This document shows, piece after piece, positions 47,883-57,389 of a stretch of 64,000 nt of DNA (position 1 is its first letter; the number at the start of each line of letters is the position of its first letter). Source of the stretch: Planctomyces sp. SH-PL14 (GTDB lineage: Bacteria > Planctomycetota > Planctomycetia > Planctomycetales > Planctomycetaceae). Both the position numbers and the translations under genes were made by a program. The stretch lies in assembly GCF_001610835.1 (NCBI RefSeq), contig NZ_CP011270.1, positions 3,056,001 to 3,120,000 of the forward strand. The letters are read 5' to 3'. The notes beneath the pieces are model-generated. The model had not been told where the DNA came from. It worked only from the letters and a program-made list of their open reading frames with translations, and did no database searches.

Positions 47883-49511
47883 ATGTCGAGAGAGAGCACC
47901 CCGCTGGCTCCCCCACCCCCACCGCCCCCCATCGCGGCCGCCCCTCCCCCATCGGGACTGGGATGGCGACTTCCCACCGCCGTGCTGGCGATCGCGCTTC
48001 TGTCCGACCTGACCATCTACCGCGGCGAAGGCTTCGGCGGCCTGGCCGTCCTCTTCGCCCTCCTCCCATTCCTGATGGTGCTCGGCCGCTGCCGGCCCGC
48101 GGGCCTCCGAGACCTCCTCGTCGTCACTGCGCTCCTGCTCGCGACGGCCGCGCGGCTGGCCTGGAACGGATCGGTGCCTCTGGCAGGGATCGGGTTCATC
48201 CTGTCGCTGGCGGTAGCGATGACGCTCTCGGGCTTTCGCCCCTACATGCTCGACATGTTTGCGTTCGCCCTGCAGATCCCGATCGCCGGACTGCTGGAGC
48301 TCGCCCGGCCCCGCTCGCTGACACGGCCTCCTTCGCGGTCCGAGGGAGGGGAGGCCCCGACCGACCGCCCTCCCGGAACGATCCTCAGCCTCGTCCTGCC
48401 GGTGATCGTCGTCATTGCCTTCAGCGGCCTGTTCACCCTCGCGAACCCGAACCTGCGGGCCTTCGTCGCCGACCGCCTCTCCTGGGTCAGCGAATTCCTG
48501 GGAGACTGGTTCCGCAACATTCACGTCGCGGAGATCTGGTTCTGGGGCTTCGTGATCTGGATGACGACCGGAGCCCTCCGGCCGTGGTTCCGCGGAGGAC
48601 TCCTCGAAGCGGCATTCGAGTTTGGCGCCACACCCGACACCCCGGCGACCGACAGGACGTCTCCGCTCTACGCCGCCTTCCGCAACACGCTCTTCGCGGT
48701 CATCGGCCTGTTCGCCGTCTACCTCGTATTCGAGTTCCAGACGCTTTGGCTCCGCGAGTTTCCGAAGGGGTTTCACTATTCGGGCTATGCGCACGAGGGA
48801 GCCTTCTGGCTGACCGTCGCCCTCGCGCTGGCGACCCTCGTGATCTCGCTCATCTTCCGGGGCGACATCCTCCAAGACGCGCGATTGCCGCGGCTCAAGC
48901 TCCTGTCGCACCTCTGGTCCGCCCAGAACTTTCTGCTCGCTGTGACGGTCTACCATCGGCTCCTGATTTATGTGGGATTCAACGGCATGACCTGGATGCG
49001 GTTCGTCGGGTTCTATGGAATCACCGCCGTCGTCCTGGGACTCGTGCTGGTCCTGATCAAGATCCACCGCGGCCGGAGCTTCGTCTGGCTGATCGAGCGA
49101 CAGATGTGGACGCTGGCCCTCGTCATCTACGCCTTCGCGATGACACCGGCCGACGGGCTCGCGATGCGCTACAACGCCGGGCGAGTTCTTCAGAACGATC
49201 ACGCGCCTGCGGTCCAGATCGGCTACCACGGGATCGATGCCGAAGGGCTCGCCGAGCTGATCCCCCTGCTCGACTCCTCTGACGAGACGATCCGGGAGGG
49301 GATCGCCGCCCTGCTGGCGCGGGAATGGGTACGGCTGGAAGCGCCTGGACGGGACGGCGCGCCGCCGGGATGGACGGCGTGGCAGGGGGCGGAGGAGCAG
49401 CTGTTGCGGAAGCTCGAGCCGGTTCGCCCGCAGCTCGTCCCGTTCCTCGATGCCGACAGACAGCAGGCGGCGTGGGATCGCTTCCGGACGTATGTCTACC
49501 ATTGGTACTGA
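47883..49511 (+). CDS. DUF4173/DUF4153-type multi-pass membrane protein
   Basis: 542 residues: a Pro-rich N-terminus (about 25 residues), around twelve hydrophobic segments, and a soluble C-terminal ~110 residues (YHGIDAEGLAELIPLLDSSDE...). The segment GYAHEGAFWLTVALALATLVISLIFRGD and HRLLIYVGFNGMTWMRFVGFYGI matches DUF4173. Function unknown in the family. ATG at 47883 follows AAACCATGT-type context without a clear Shine-Dalgarno. Confidence 0.82.
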   Translation: MSRESTPLAPPPPPPPIAAAPPPSGLGWRLPTAVLAIALLSDLTIYRGEGFGGLAVLFALLPFLMVLGRCRPAGLRDLLVVTALLLATAARLAWNGSVPLAGIGFILSLAVAMTLSGFRPYMLDMFAFALQIPIAGLLELARPRSLTRPPSRSEGGEAPTDRPPGTILSLVLPVIVVIAFSGLFTLANPNLRAFVADRLSWVSEFLGDWFRNIHVAEIWFWGFVIWMTTGALRPWFRGGLLEAAFEFGATPDTPATDRTSPLYAAFRNTLFAVIGLFAVYLVFEFQTLWLREFPKGFHYSGYAHEGAFWLTVALALATLVISLIFRGDILQDARLPRLKLLSHLWSAQNFLLAVTVYHRLLIYVGFNGMTWMRFVGFYGITAVVLGLVLVLIKIHRGRSFVWLIERQMWTLALVIYAFAMTPADGLAMRYNAGRVLQNDHAPAVQIGYHGIDAEGLAELIPLLDSSDETIREGIAALLAREWVRLEAPGRDGAPPGWTAWQGAEEQLLRKLEPVRPQLVPFLDADRQQAAWDRFRTYVYHWY

Positions 49512-49600
49512 GGCCTGATCTGTCCTCAGTGCGGGATCAGGTGCGTTCGCTGGATAGTGGTGTGGCGTTGCGGCGGGCGGACAATCCCTTGCGAGAGCCA

Positions 49601-49934
49601 ACCGGGTCCAGGGGCACCCTGGTGGGGAGTGCAGAGGGGCAACGCCCCTTTGCCCGCCGGAGGCTTGGCCGTCGAGAGATGTCTGAAGGAGTGGGTGTCC
49701 AAACGCGGACACCGTGTCGTATGCCCCCTCACCGACTCACGGGGATTCCAGGGCGAGCGGTGAGTCCTCGACGCCGGTTCCACAAAGCGGTCATCCGTTG
49801 CTTACCACGGTTTCGCAGGGAAGCGCCTCCGGCGGCAAGGGGGCCTGTGTTGTTTCTTGGCCCCCTTGACCCCAGGCTGCCGTGGCACGTTGGGTTTGAG
49901 GAAGCACAGTCGTACCGGCAAGGACGTCGTTCGA
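49601..49934 (+). repeat. intergenic structured repeat, copy 9 (extended-loop variant)
   Basis: Forward orientation, ending 11 bp before the stop of the convergent ABC ATPase gene. The right inner hairpin contains the same long insert as copy 6 (CCTGTGTTGTTTCTTGG). The GTGTCC-AAACGC-GGACAC palindrome is perfect here. Confidence 0.9.
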
Positions 49935-49944
49935 GACCGCGAGA

Positions 49945-50967
49945 TCAGGGAAGCGCCGCGGCCGTGGCGGCAGGGTCCACCGCGCTCTTCGGCTTGCCGT
50001 CGGTGAAGAACTCGGCGATGACCTCTTCCAGCGGACGCTCCTGCACGCCGACGTCGTCGAGCTGATACCGCTGGAGGAGCGCCGACAGCGTCTCGGGAAT
50101 CCGGTTGCGGTCGACGCGCAGCTTGGCGTTGGGAGGCGAAACGTCGAAGACTTGGCCATAAGTGGCGAGGTCCTCCGGGACACTCGTGCCGGCGAACTGG
50201 AGCTGGATCACCTTGTGCTGGCTGAACCGCTCGACGATCTCCTCCAGCGGACCGTCATGCTTGATCTCCCCTTCGTTGATGATGACCGCCCGCCGGCAGA
50301 GCGCCTCGACATCCTTCATGTAGTGGCTGGTCAGGATGACGGTGATCTGCTGCGACGCCTGGTAATACTTGAGGAACTCCTGCACCTTCCGCTGCGAGAC
50401 GACGTCGAGCCCGATCGTCGGTTCGTCGAGGAGCAGGACCTCGGGGCTGTGGAGGAGGGCGGCGATGAGCTCCATCCGCATCCGCTCGCCCAGCGACAGC
50501 TCCCGCACCGCCTGGTTGACCAGCTTCCGGACATCAAGCAGGTCGACGAGCTCGTCGTACCGCCGCTGAAACTGCTGCGGATCGATCCGGTAGATCTCCT
50601 GATGGAGCCGGAACGACTCCTGGGCCGGCAGGTCCCACCACAACTGGTTCTTCTGTCCCATCACCAGCGAGAACCGCCGCCGGAAGGCGTTTTCCCGCTC
50701 CCAGGGGACGTAACCCAGGACGGTTGCCTCCCCAGATGTCGGGTAGATCAGCCCCGAGAGCAGCTTGAGCGTGGTCGTCTTTCCGGCACCGTTGGGGCCG
50801 AGGAACGCGACCATCTCCCCCTTGGCGATCTCGAAACTCACCCCCCGCACCGCCTCGACGGTCTTGTACTCGCGGCGGAACAGCCCCTTGACCGACGCCA
50901 GCAGCCCCTCCTGCTTGCGGTAGACGCGGTAGCTCTTGCTCAGATTGCGGACCTGGATGGCGCTCAT
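49945..50967 (-). CDS. ABC transporter ATP-binding protein (ABC-2 export type)
   Basis: 340 residues from the ATG at 50967; the frame continues upstream through the DUF1444 gene but the first ATG of the domain is clear. Walker [10 protein letters not shown], signature [15 protein letters not shown], Walker [13 protein letters not shown], then a ~100-residue C-terminal extension. The [30 protein letters not shown] start resembles ATPases paired with two DUF990-type permeases. No permease gene lies within the window on either side, so partners must be elsewhere. Confidence 0.9.
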   Translation of the reverse strand: MSAIQVRNLSKSYRVYRKQEGLLASVKGLFRREYKTVEAVRGVSFEIAKGEMVAFLGPNGAGKTTTLKLLSGLIYPTSGEATVLGYVPWERENAFRRRFSLVMGQKNQLWWDLPAQESFRLHQEIYRIDPQQFQRRYDELVDLLDVRKLVNQAVRELSLGERMRMELIAALLHSPEVLLLDEPTIGLDVVSQRKVQEFLKYYQASQQITVILTSHYMKDVEALCRRAVIINEGEIKHDGPLEEIVERFSQHKVIQLQFAGTSVPEDLATYGQVFDVSPPNAKLRVDRNRIPETLSALLQRYQLDDVGVQERPLEEVIAEFFTDGKPKSAVDPAATAAALP

Positions 50968-51015
50968 GTGCGAATGGTAGGGGGGAGAGGGAGGTGGGAG
51001 GAGGGAGGAGGAATT

Positions 51016-51054
51016 AGGCTGAAGGCTTAAGGCGGAAGGTAGAAACGCGACAGG
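51016..51054 (+). repeat. solo copy of the GAAGGCGGAAGGTAGA segment
   Basis: GGCTGAAGGCTTAAGGCGG followed by AAGGTAGAAACGCGACAGGA. Similar to the segment attached to repeat copies 8 and 11, but here without the element. Lies in a purine-rich stretch (50975-51015) between divergent genes. Confidence 0.55.
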
Positions 51055-51234
51055 ATGCACGTTCCGTGGTGGTCGCAGTTGCGTGCCACATCGTCGGCGC
51101 TCCCCGATCGTCCCATCAAAGCCGAACTCCCCTACCCTCTCCACCTTCCGCCTCTCCCCGCCTCTTTCTTCCCCCGCTTGATCCGGCACGGGCCCCGCGC
51201 GACAATCGCCCGTTACCCCTCGCGTGAGTCCCCT

Positions 51235-52512
51235 TTGACCAAGATCCCTGACCACTGGCAGACGTTCCTCGGACCGGCCAACTGGTTTCAGGTCTCTCAT
51301 CCCCCCCATTGGACGGCCGGAGAACGCAAAGGGACCTACACGCTCACCCCGCCGGATTCCGACGCAATCCTGGCGATCAACTGCCTGTGGTTCGGCGGCA
51401 CGCCGGCCGCCCCCGCGCCGAGCATCGAGCAGGTGACGCGGCAGTTCCCGCACTCCCGGAAGATCCACCGCTACCCGGCCCGCCCCGATTCCGACCTGAT
51501 GGAGAGCTTCACGGGGGAAGCGGTCCTCGATCCGCCGCCGCCGTGGTATCGCCGGCTGTTCCACCGCAAGCAGTGGCGGCGATGGAAGCTGTGGTCGTTC
51601 CAGAAGGGACCGCTGCTCGTCATCGTCTCGCTGATTCATCCGACCGAGCGCGATCCAGACCTCGACGCCCTGGCCGAGATGATCGTCGGGACGCTCCTGC
51701 TGGCCGACGTCCCCGCTCCGCCGCCGGACGAGTTCGCGACCCGTGCCCTGGGACTCGCCCGCAAGAAGTTCCCGCTGCTGGAGTGCAAGCTCGGCGAAGA
51801 CTTTCAGCTTCACGTCGGCGAGTCGACAATCAACCTGTTCAACTTCTACCGGACATTCGTGAAAACCCCGGACCGGTTCGAGGAGATCCTCCTGCCGGCG
51901 CTCACGACCGTTGTGCAGGTCCAGGAGTGGGGGAGCGAACAGACCGACCCCAGCTTCGACACGGTCCAGGAACGGATCATGCCGATGCTGTATCCGGAAT
52001 CGGTCTGGCAGGAGAAGTTTCCGGACTTCGTCTGCCTGCCGTGGGTCGGGGGGCTCGTGATCCTGTACGTCGTCGACGAGGCGCAGGCGTACTGGTACAT
52101 CCGCAAGGACCTCCTGGAGCGGTGGTCCATGGAGCCGGACGACCTCCATGATGTGGCGATCAAGAACCTCGAAAACTACTTCGAGAAGCAGCCGATGGAG
52201 CTGGCGGTCGCCGGGTCGGAGGAGTCCGGGCCGCGGATGCTGATGCCGAGCCGCGCCGATTCCTACAATTGCGTGCGGTTCCTGAGCGAGAGTTTCCTGA
52301 CGAAGATCCGGCGGGTCATCGGCGGGAACCTGGCGGTCGGGCTGCCGGGGCGGGATTTCTTCGTCGCCCTGAGCCTCGACTCGCCGTCGATGATCGAACA
52401 GGTCCGCAAGAAGGTGCAGGAAGACTTCGAACAGATGGATCATCCGCTGACCAGCAAGATGCTGCTCGTGACGACCGACGGCGTAAGCGAACTCGTCCTG
52501 GAGGAGACGTGA
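51235..52512 (+). CDS. DUF1444 family protein
   Basis: About 425 residues from a TTG at 51235 ([13 protein letters not shown]). The frame is open to 51055, but that part is proline-rich and not domain-like. The second half carries the DUF1444 features: [32 protein letters not shown] and [20 protein letters not shown]. Two domains are likely, the first ([18 protein letters not shown]) being a PsbP-like fold. Function unknown. The last codons overlap the next gene by 4 bp (GTGA). Confidence 0.72.
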   Translation: MTKIPDHWQTFLGPANWFQVSHPPHWTAGERKGTYTLTPPDSDAILAINCLWFGGTPAAPAPSIEQVTRQFPHSRKIHRYPARPDSDLMESFTGEAVLDPPPPWYRRLFHRKQWRRWKLWSFQKGPLLVIVSLIHPTERDPDLDALAEMIVGTLLLADVPAPPPDEFATRALGLARKKFPLLECKLGEDFQLHVGESTINLFNFYRTFVKTPDRFEEILLPALTTVVQVQEWGSEQTDPSFDTVQERIMPMLYPESVWQEKFPDFVCLPWVGGLVILYVVDEAQAYWYIRKDLLERWSMEPDDLHDVAIKNLENYFEKQPMELAVAGSEESGPRMLMPSRADSYNCVRFLSESFLTKIRRVIGGNLAVGLPGRDFFVALSLDSPSMIEQVRKKVQEDFEQMDHPLTSKMLLVTTDGVSELVLEET

Positions 52513-53348
52513 GCGAGCCAGCGCCCCCGTTTCCGGCTGTGCAAGACGGAAGTCCTTCGGTCCCGACGCTGACCCTGCTGGGGACAGGCACCAGCATGGG
52601 GGTCCCGATGATCGGCTGCACGTGCGAGGTCTGCACGTCGACCGATCCGCGGAATCACCGGATGCGGACCGGCGTCTTCGTTGCGGCGCCGGAGGGGAAT
52701 TTCCTGATCGACACGCCCCCGGAGCTGCGGCTGCAGCTGGTGCGGGAGCGGATCGACATGGTCGAGGCGGTGGTCTACACGCACGCGCACGCGGACCACA
52801 TCCTGGGTCTCGATGACCTGCGGATCTTCGGCTACAAGCTCCAGCGGCCGATCCCGCTCTACTGCGAACCAGACGTCGAGCAGCATCTCCGGTCGACCTT
52901 TCCTTACGCGTTCCTGGCCCCGGAGCATCGCGTCGGCTATGCGTCGGCGCCGAACCTGCTTTTCCGGACGATCGGCGATGATCCGTTCGACCTGCTGGGG
53001 GTCCGGATCCAGCCGGTCCCGCTGATCCATGGCCATCTCCGGACGCTGGGGTTCCGGATTAACGATGTCGCCTTCTGCACCGACGTCAGCGAGATCCCGG
53101 AGGCGAGCTGGAAGCTCCTTGAAGGGCTCGACGTCCTGATTCTCGATGCGCTCCATTACGAGAAGCATCCGACGCACTTCAGCATCTTTGAGGCACTGCG
53201 GGCGATCGAGCGGCTCCGTCCGCGACGGGCGTACCTGACGCACCTGTCGCACCGGCTCGACTACACGGAGACGAACAAGAGGTTGCCGACGGGTGTGGAG
53301 CTGGCGTACGACGGCCTGCGGGTTCCGCTGACACGGTGTGTCGAATAG
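52509..53348 (+). CDS. metallo-beta-lactamase-fold hydrolase (PhnP-like)
   Basis: 279 residues from the GTG at 52509, which overlaps the preceding TGA (GTGA), a usual coupling arrangement. [22 protein letters not shown] at the start and [15 protein letters not shown] give the metal-binding H-x-H-x-D-H. Later metal ligands are in [20 protein letters not shown] and [10 protein letters not shown]. Resembles PhnP phosphoribosyl cyclic phosphodiesterase and small-molecule phosphodiesterases. No phosphonate genes nearby, so the substrate is open. Confidence 0.85.
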   Translation: MSEPAPPFPAVQDGSPSVPTLTLLGTGTSMGVPMIGCTCEVCTSTDPRNHRMRTGVFVAAPEGNFLIDTPPELRLQLVRERIDMVEAVVYTHAHADHILGLDDLRIFGYKLQRPIPLYCEPDVEQHLRSTFPYAFLAPEHRVGYASAPNLLFRTIGDDPFDLLGVRIQPVPLIHGHLRTLGFRINDVAFCTDVSEIPEASWKLLEGLDVLILDALHYEKHPTHFSIFEALRAIERLRPRRAYLTHLSHRLDYTETNKRLPTGVELAYDGLRVPLTRCVE

Positions 53349-53363
53349 CTCGTTCTCCAGCTC

Positions 53364-53395
53364 CTATCTGTGTCCATCCGTGTTCATCCGTGGCT
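53364..53395 (-). repeat. short dispersed motif, CACAGATGAACA type (inverted pair, left)
   Basis: On the minus strand GAGCCACGGATGAACACGGA followed by TGGACACAGATAG. It faces the copy at 53421 and the two can pair over about 30 bp with a 25-nt loop. Confidence 0.75.
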
Positions 53396-53420
53396 CAAGA
53401 CTCTTCAGTCAGAAGAATTC

Positions 53421-53454
53421 AGCCACAGATAAACACGGATGAACACAGATAAGA
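53421..53454 (+). repeat. short dispersed motif, CACAGATGAACA type (inverted pair, right)
   Basis: AGCCACAGATAAACACGGAT followed by GAACACAGATAAGA. Together with 53364-53395 it forms a large hairpin in the 141-bp gap between two convergent genes, where no other terminator is visible. Confidence 0.75.
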
Positions 53455-53489
53455 GATGATCCCGGCCAGACGGTCGTTGAACAGCGAGT

Positions 53490-54224
53490 TCAGTCCACCT
53501 TCTGCTGGAACGAGACGAACTTCGGAGCCTGCGCCTTCACCGCCTCCGGGCTCCAGATCCGGATGCGGCTCACCTTCCCCGTGTCGTCGAACGAACCGAA
53601 GCCGACCCAGCCCTTTCCGAACGTCTTGTCGTTCGCCTCCATGATCGGCGTCGTCAGGTCGTCGAAGTAAACCTTTACGCTGCCGTCCGAGACCCGGCGG
53701 TCGATCCGGACCTTGTGCCAGACATTGAGGCCCCAGTTGTTGCCCGTGTTGGTCTTCGTCGAGATCTTGAGCCGCGGGGCCTTGTCGACGATGAAGATGT
53801 TGTTGGCGTGGTCGTCCCCCTTCGTCGCGATGTGCGTGTAGTAGTAGCGGTCAGGACCTTCGAAGCCGAAGACGAAGACCATGTCGCGATGGCCGTACTC
53901 CTTGCCGGTCTGGAGACAGTCCGCCTCGACGATACAGTCGCCGAACGTCTGCCCGCCGACGAGGGCGATGTTGAACGGCGAGCGGAACTGCGGCGTGTAG
54001 CGGCTCTGCTTCTGGAGCTCGAGCGCGCCGGGCGAGTCATCCTTAGCCTCGGCATGCCGCCACGCCGTGTCATCCGAGAAGACGAAGTCCTTCAGCGCCG
54101 CGGGCTCGGCGAAGTCCTGGGAATACTGCAGCTTGTAGCTCTCGGGGATGCCGGCCGGCTTGTCTTCGGCCCGGGCGGCGGCCGCGAGGAGAAGCAGGGA
54201 GAACGTCAGCAGGGAGCGCACCAT
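53490..54224 (-). CDS. secreted DUF1080-like (concanavalin-type) protein
   Basis: 244 residues with a signal peptide (LLTFSLLLLAAAARAEDK). Mature part: YSQDFAEPAALKDFVFSDDTAW, FGDCIVEADC, YYYTHIATKGDDHANNIFIV, and WHKVRIDRRVSDGSVKVYFDDL. This is the jelly-roll pattern of DUF1080 / LamG-like glycan-binding or glycoside-hydrolase-16-like folds, common in planctomycete exported proteins. No clear catalytic pair. Role in polysaccharide use is an inference. Confidence 0.8.
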   Translation of the reverse strand: MVRSLLTFSLLLLAAAARAEDKPAGIPESYKLQYSQDFAEPAALKDFVFSDDTAWRHAEAKDDSPGALELQKQSRYTPQFRSPFNIALVGGQTFGDCIVEADCLQTGKEYGHRDMVFVFGFEGPDRYYYTHIATKGDDHANNIFIVDKAPRLKISTKTNTGNNWGLNVWHKVRIDRRVSDGSVKVYFDDLTTPIMEANDKTFGKGWVGFGSFDDTGKVSRIRIWSPEAVKAQAPKFVSFQQKVD

Positions 54225-54329
54225 CGAACGACCTCTCGGGAACAGTTGGCGATGGAGGAGAGCTTAGAGGGCCAGTCGCGCCACGTGAACGGAAAGGACT
54301 CGCCATAGACGCCTGGATACCGTTGCCCA

Positions 54330-54560
54330 CAACACAGGCCCACCGGCCTCTTGACCGTGAGACACCGGACGTCCTCTTTGTGGTGCCGGCGTTGAGAACT
54401 CACCGCTCGCGTTGCAGTCTCCGCGGGTTGGTGAGGGGGCATCCGAAACGTTGTCCGCGCTTGGACACGGACTCCTTCAGATATCTCTCGACGGCCAGGC
54501 CTCCGGCGGGCAAGAGGGCGTTGCCCCCTTGCATCCCCCACCAAGGTGCCCCTGGACCCG
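54330..54560 (-). repeat. intergenic structured repeat, copy 10 (truncated/degenerate)
   Basis: Reverse orientation. The right-hand end (arm with TTGACCCC and the CGTTGGGTTTGAG segment) is missing or rearranged; a trace of the long-loop insert (ACAACACAGGCC) remains at 54330-54341. The left half is intact with CCAGGG-GCA-CCTTGG, where a G-T wobble replaces G-C. Confidence 0.8.
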
Positions 54561-54699
54561 ACTCTTTCAGGAGGCGCGAGGTACCCGTCGCTGTGCTCTC
54601 TGTGGTTCAAAAACGGACCACGCAATGCTCGGTCGTGGGCTCAAGTCACCAGGGAACAGCGGCGCACCACCAGACTACGAATGCACCAGCGGGACGCCT

Positions 54700-54731
54700 T
54701 TATCTGTGTGCATCTGCGTTCATCTGTGGCT
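54700..54731 (-). repeat. short dispersed motif, CACAGATGAACGCAGATG type
   Basis: On the minus strand GAGCCACAGATGAACGCAGA followed by TGCACACAGATA, 20 bp after the cinA stop. Together with copy 10 it makes up most of the 526-bp gene-free stretch 54225-54750. Confidence 0.7.
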
Positions 54732-54750
54732 CCCCCTCCATCCCCTGTTC

Positions 54751-56049
54751 TCACCGCAACCGGCGGCGAAGCAGATCGAGCGCCGTCTTCACGACCCGCG
54801 CCTGCTGGATCTCCGGGTTGCCGCTGATCAGGACCCGCTCCGTCACGATCGTTCCGCCTCCGTCCAGGACCACGTAGGCGATTTCGGGGTCGGCCGACAG
54901 CGTCGGCGGGACCCGGTAGGGAGAAACCGCCAGAGCGAAGTCCGCCCCGGTCGTGGCGCGAATCCAGCGGGCCAGCTCTTCGGTCTTCGCCGGAGCGAGC
55001 GGAGTCCGGGTCGGTTCGTGAGCGATCCACTGCTGCTCGGGGAGCGTGATCCCCTGCCGGAAATGCGTCCCGTCGTCGAGATCGGCCAGCCGGGCGGCGA
55101 GCGCTCCCTTGGTACCGCTCTCGACGACCGCCAGCGTCTTCCGGCCGGCAGCGAGCAGCCGCAGGACTGCGTGCTCAAGCTCGTCGTCCTCGGTCCCGAA
55201 GATGTACTCGCCCAGACGCTCTTCGATGATGCGGCTGGTCTCCGCGATCTTCCGCTCGCACTCCTCGACGCTCTGCCCCGGCGCGTTGATCCGGAGCGTG
55301 ATCGTCGCCTGGTGGGCGGTGATGCCGACCTCCGGATCCCGTCCGCGGGCGGTTACGTCCTTGAGGACCTCGTCCACCTGGGCCTCGCCGAGGCCGAAGC
55401 TGTGGATCCGCTTCCGACGGATGATCGTTCCGGTCTGCGGCAGCCGCGGCGCGACCTGGTCCCGGAACATCCGGTAGAGCTCCGACGGCACTCCCGGCAG
55501 TGCGGCAATCTGACAGGCTTCGCGCCCTGCGCGGGCGACGGTCATCCAGATCCCCGGTGCGGTCCCGACCGGGTTCGGCAGCGGAGCGGCGGTCTCGGGA
55601 AACATCGCCTGGACGCGGTTCCGCTCGGGCATCGGACGTCCGCGCTTCCGGAAGTACGACTCGATTGCCTCCAGGCTCTCCGGATGAAGGACCAGCGGCA
55701 CCGCCTGCAGCTGCGCCAGGGCCTCCCGCGTCAGGTCGTCGAGCGTCGGCCCCAGGCCCCCCGAGACGATGACGACATCGGCCCGCTCGACGGCGAGCCG
55801 CAGGACGTCGACGTTGGTCTTGAGGTCGTCACCGATCGTCGTGTGGAAACGGACGGGGATCCCGAGATCGGCGAGCGCCAGGCTGAGCCACTGGCTGTTC
55901 GTGTCGAGCTTCTCGCCGGTCGTCAGCTCGGTTCCGATGGCGACGATCTCGGCAGAGAGCGGGAGAGCGGGGCTGGAGGAATTGGGTTCGGACAAGACGA
56001 GGCCGTCGCGGAGGAGGGGAGGGATATCAGCCGGAGGTCGACCGGCCAT
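54751..56049 (-). CDS. CinA-family protein (nicotinamide mononucleotide deamidase / pyrophosphatase family)
   Basis: 432 residues from the ATG at 56049. N-terminal molybdopterin-binding-like domain: EIVAIGTELTTGEKLDTNSQWLSLALADLGIPVRFHTTIGDD, VVIVSGGLGPTLDDLTRE, and NPVGTAPGIW. Middle KH-like domain, then a C-terminal CinA domain that is divergent. The usual ESCTGG motif reads ESGTKG, and the later glycine-rich strand is replaced by ADFALAVSPYRVPPTLSADP. The first domain may keep ADP-ribose-pyrophosphatase-type activity while deamidase activity is doubtful. Frame extends to 56244 without support. Confidence 0.88.
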   Translation of the reverse strand: MAGRPPADIPPLLRDGLVLSEPNSSSPALPLSAEIVAIGTELTTGEKLDTNSQWLSLALADLGIPVRFHTTIGDDLKTNVDVLRLAVERADVVIVSGGLGPTLDDLTREALAQLQAVPLVLHPESLEAIESYFRKRGRPMPERNRVQAMFPETAAPLPNPVGTAPGIWMTVARAGREACQIAALPGVPSELYRMFRDQVAPRLPQTGTIIRRKRIHSFGLGEAQVDEVLKDVTARGRDPEVGITAHQATITLRINAPGQSVEECERKIAETSRIIEERLGEYIFGTEDDELEHAVLRLLAAGRKTLAVVESGTKGALAARLADLDDGTHFRQGITLPEQQWIAHEPTRTPLAPAKTEELARWIRATTGADFALAVSPYRVPPTLSADPEIAYVVLDGGGTIVTERVLISGNPEIQQARVVKTALDLLRRRLR

Positions 56050-56262
56050 CTCACACGGCGAGTGTAGCCAATCCGCCCGGAGCGATCTCCGCTGTCTCGT
56101 TCCGCGTCGACCGGAGATGACGTGGAGCAACGCAGCCCCCAGCGGCAGTTTGGGCCGGACTTGGCCGGGGCCCGCGGACGTGCGTTGACGCTCAAAACGA
56201 TCCGGTCCTACAAGCGGAACCGCGCCACTTGCCCGGTCATTCACGTTGTTGACGGTTCAGTT

Positions 56263-57021
56263 ATGAAGCGGTTTCTCCTCCTTGGACTCACGGCGGCCGG
56301 GCTGGCGGGATGCACCTCCGCCAGCACCAGCAACACCGCCCGTTCCGCGACCGAACAGATCCTGATCTCCAACGCGGTCGACCAGTCGCTCGACAAAATG
56401 GACTTCCGCCCGTTTGCCGGGAAGACGGTCTACTTCGAGGAGAAGTACATCGACTGCGTCGACAAGAACTACGTGATCTCCTCGATCCGCCACCGGCTCC
56501 TCAAAGCGGGGGCGCAGCTCGCCGACAAGGCGGACGCGGCAGAGGTCGTCATTGAGGCCCGCAGCGGCGGAATCGGGACCTCTCACTCGGACTCGTTCGT
56601 CGGGGTCCCCGAGGTCGTGCTCCCCGGCATGATGACGATCCCGGAGCTTCGGCTGGCGACCCGGACCAAGCAGACCGGCGTGGCGAAGATCGGCATTGTG
56701 GCCTACGACGCCAAGACCCGGAGTCCGTTGGGGCCGGGGGGAATCGCACTCTCGAGCGCTCAGGACAACAACTGGTACGTCTTCGGCGTCGGCCCCTACC
56801 AGTCGGGGAACGTCCGCAACGAAGTCCAGCGGGCGACAACGGGGAACGCCGCGGTCTCGTACACGAACGTCCCGCCCGTGGTGGCGTTCGCCTCCCCGCG
56901 AAGCATGCCAAAGCCCCCGGACGCTCCGCCCGCCACGCAGTACGCCGACGCCCCGAGCGTCAACGACAAGGCAGCGGCTGTCAGCCTGCCGGACTGGATC
57001 GAGGGGAGTGACCGGAACTGA
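56263..57021 (+). CDS. lipoprotein, unknown (planctomycete type)
   Basis: 252 residues from the ATG at 56263. Signal and lipobox LTAAGLAGCTS. Mature part: EQILISNAVDQSLDKMDFRPFAGKTVYFEEKY, a PELRLATRTKQTGVAKIGIVAYD segment, and a Pro/Ala-rich tail. The pattern of a conserved N-terminal ~150 residues followed by a disordered tail recalls exported planctomycete proteins with no assigned function. The frame open to 56122 is not needed. Confidence 0.72.
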   Translation: MKRFLLLGLTAAGLAGCTSASTSNTARSATEQILISNAVDQSLDKMDFRPFAGKTVYFEEKYIDCVDKNYVISSIRHRLLKAGAQLADKADAAEVVIEARSGGIGTSHSDSFVGVPEVVLPGMMTIPELRLATRTKQTGVAKIGIVAYDAKTRSPLGPGGIALSSAQDNNWYVFGVGPYQSGNVRNEVQRATTGNAAVSYTNVPPVVAFASPRSMPKPPDAPPATQYADAPSVNDKAAAVSLPDWIEGSDRN

Positions 57022-57243
57022 GCCGTCGCGAGGCTGTTGAGGCGCCCGCGACATCGCGGCGGGAGCGATCGGCTTCGGCAGCGACTGGTGCTGGAACCAC
57101 GGGAACTCGCCTCGGCCCCTCGCCGGGCGCCCCAGATTGAGCTGCAAGTTCTTTCCTGAGTGCACTTTCCGAAACCCGCCCGCCTATTCGTCGCTTTCGA
57201 GAACGAATGGGGAATTCGACGGATTCCCACCCGCGGCCCCCGC

Positions 57244-57272
57244 TTGTGGACGGAAAAACCCGGCCGTATACT
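57244..57272 (+). promoter_or_regulatory. candidate promoter of the fab cluster
   Basis: TTGTGG (57244-57249), 17-bp spacer, TATACT (57267-57272). It predicts a start near 57279 and a leader of about 155 nt before the fabZ start. The rest of the 412-bp gap (57022-57243) shows nothing specific. Confidence 0.55.
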
Positions 57273-57363
57273 CTTGCCCCTTGCGGAACAGCAGGTGACA
57301 TAGCGCCTTCGGGGCGCGGGTTGTCCGCAGACATCGACGTTGGAGTTCGCCCTTCGGGCGGAT

Positions 57364-57389
57364 CGTCGGGACCGGATTGGTCCCCGACG
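57364..57389 (+). promoter_or_regulatory. hairpin in the fabZ leader
   Basis: CGTCGGGACC-GGATT-GGTCCCCGACG: ten pairs with one bulged base, 45 nt before the start codon. Two smaller hairpins precede it (GCGCC-TTCGG-GGCGC and CGCCC-TTC-GGGCG). No U-tract follows, so it is not a plain terminator. Confidence 0.45.

Noticed and set aside
50968-52443. Upstream extension of the ABC ATPase frame
   Set aside because: It is the antisense shadow of the DUF1444 gene; the ATPase domain begins at [13 protein letters not shown].
53364-53454. CRISPR-like array from repeated CACAGAT units
   Set aside because: Units are degenerate, have no uniform spacers, and there are no cas genes.
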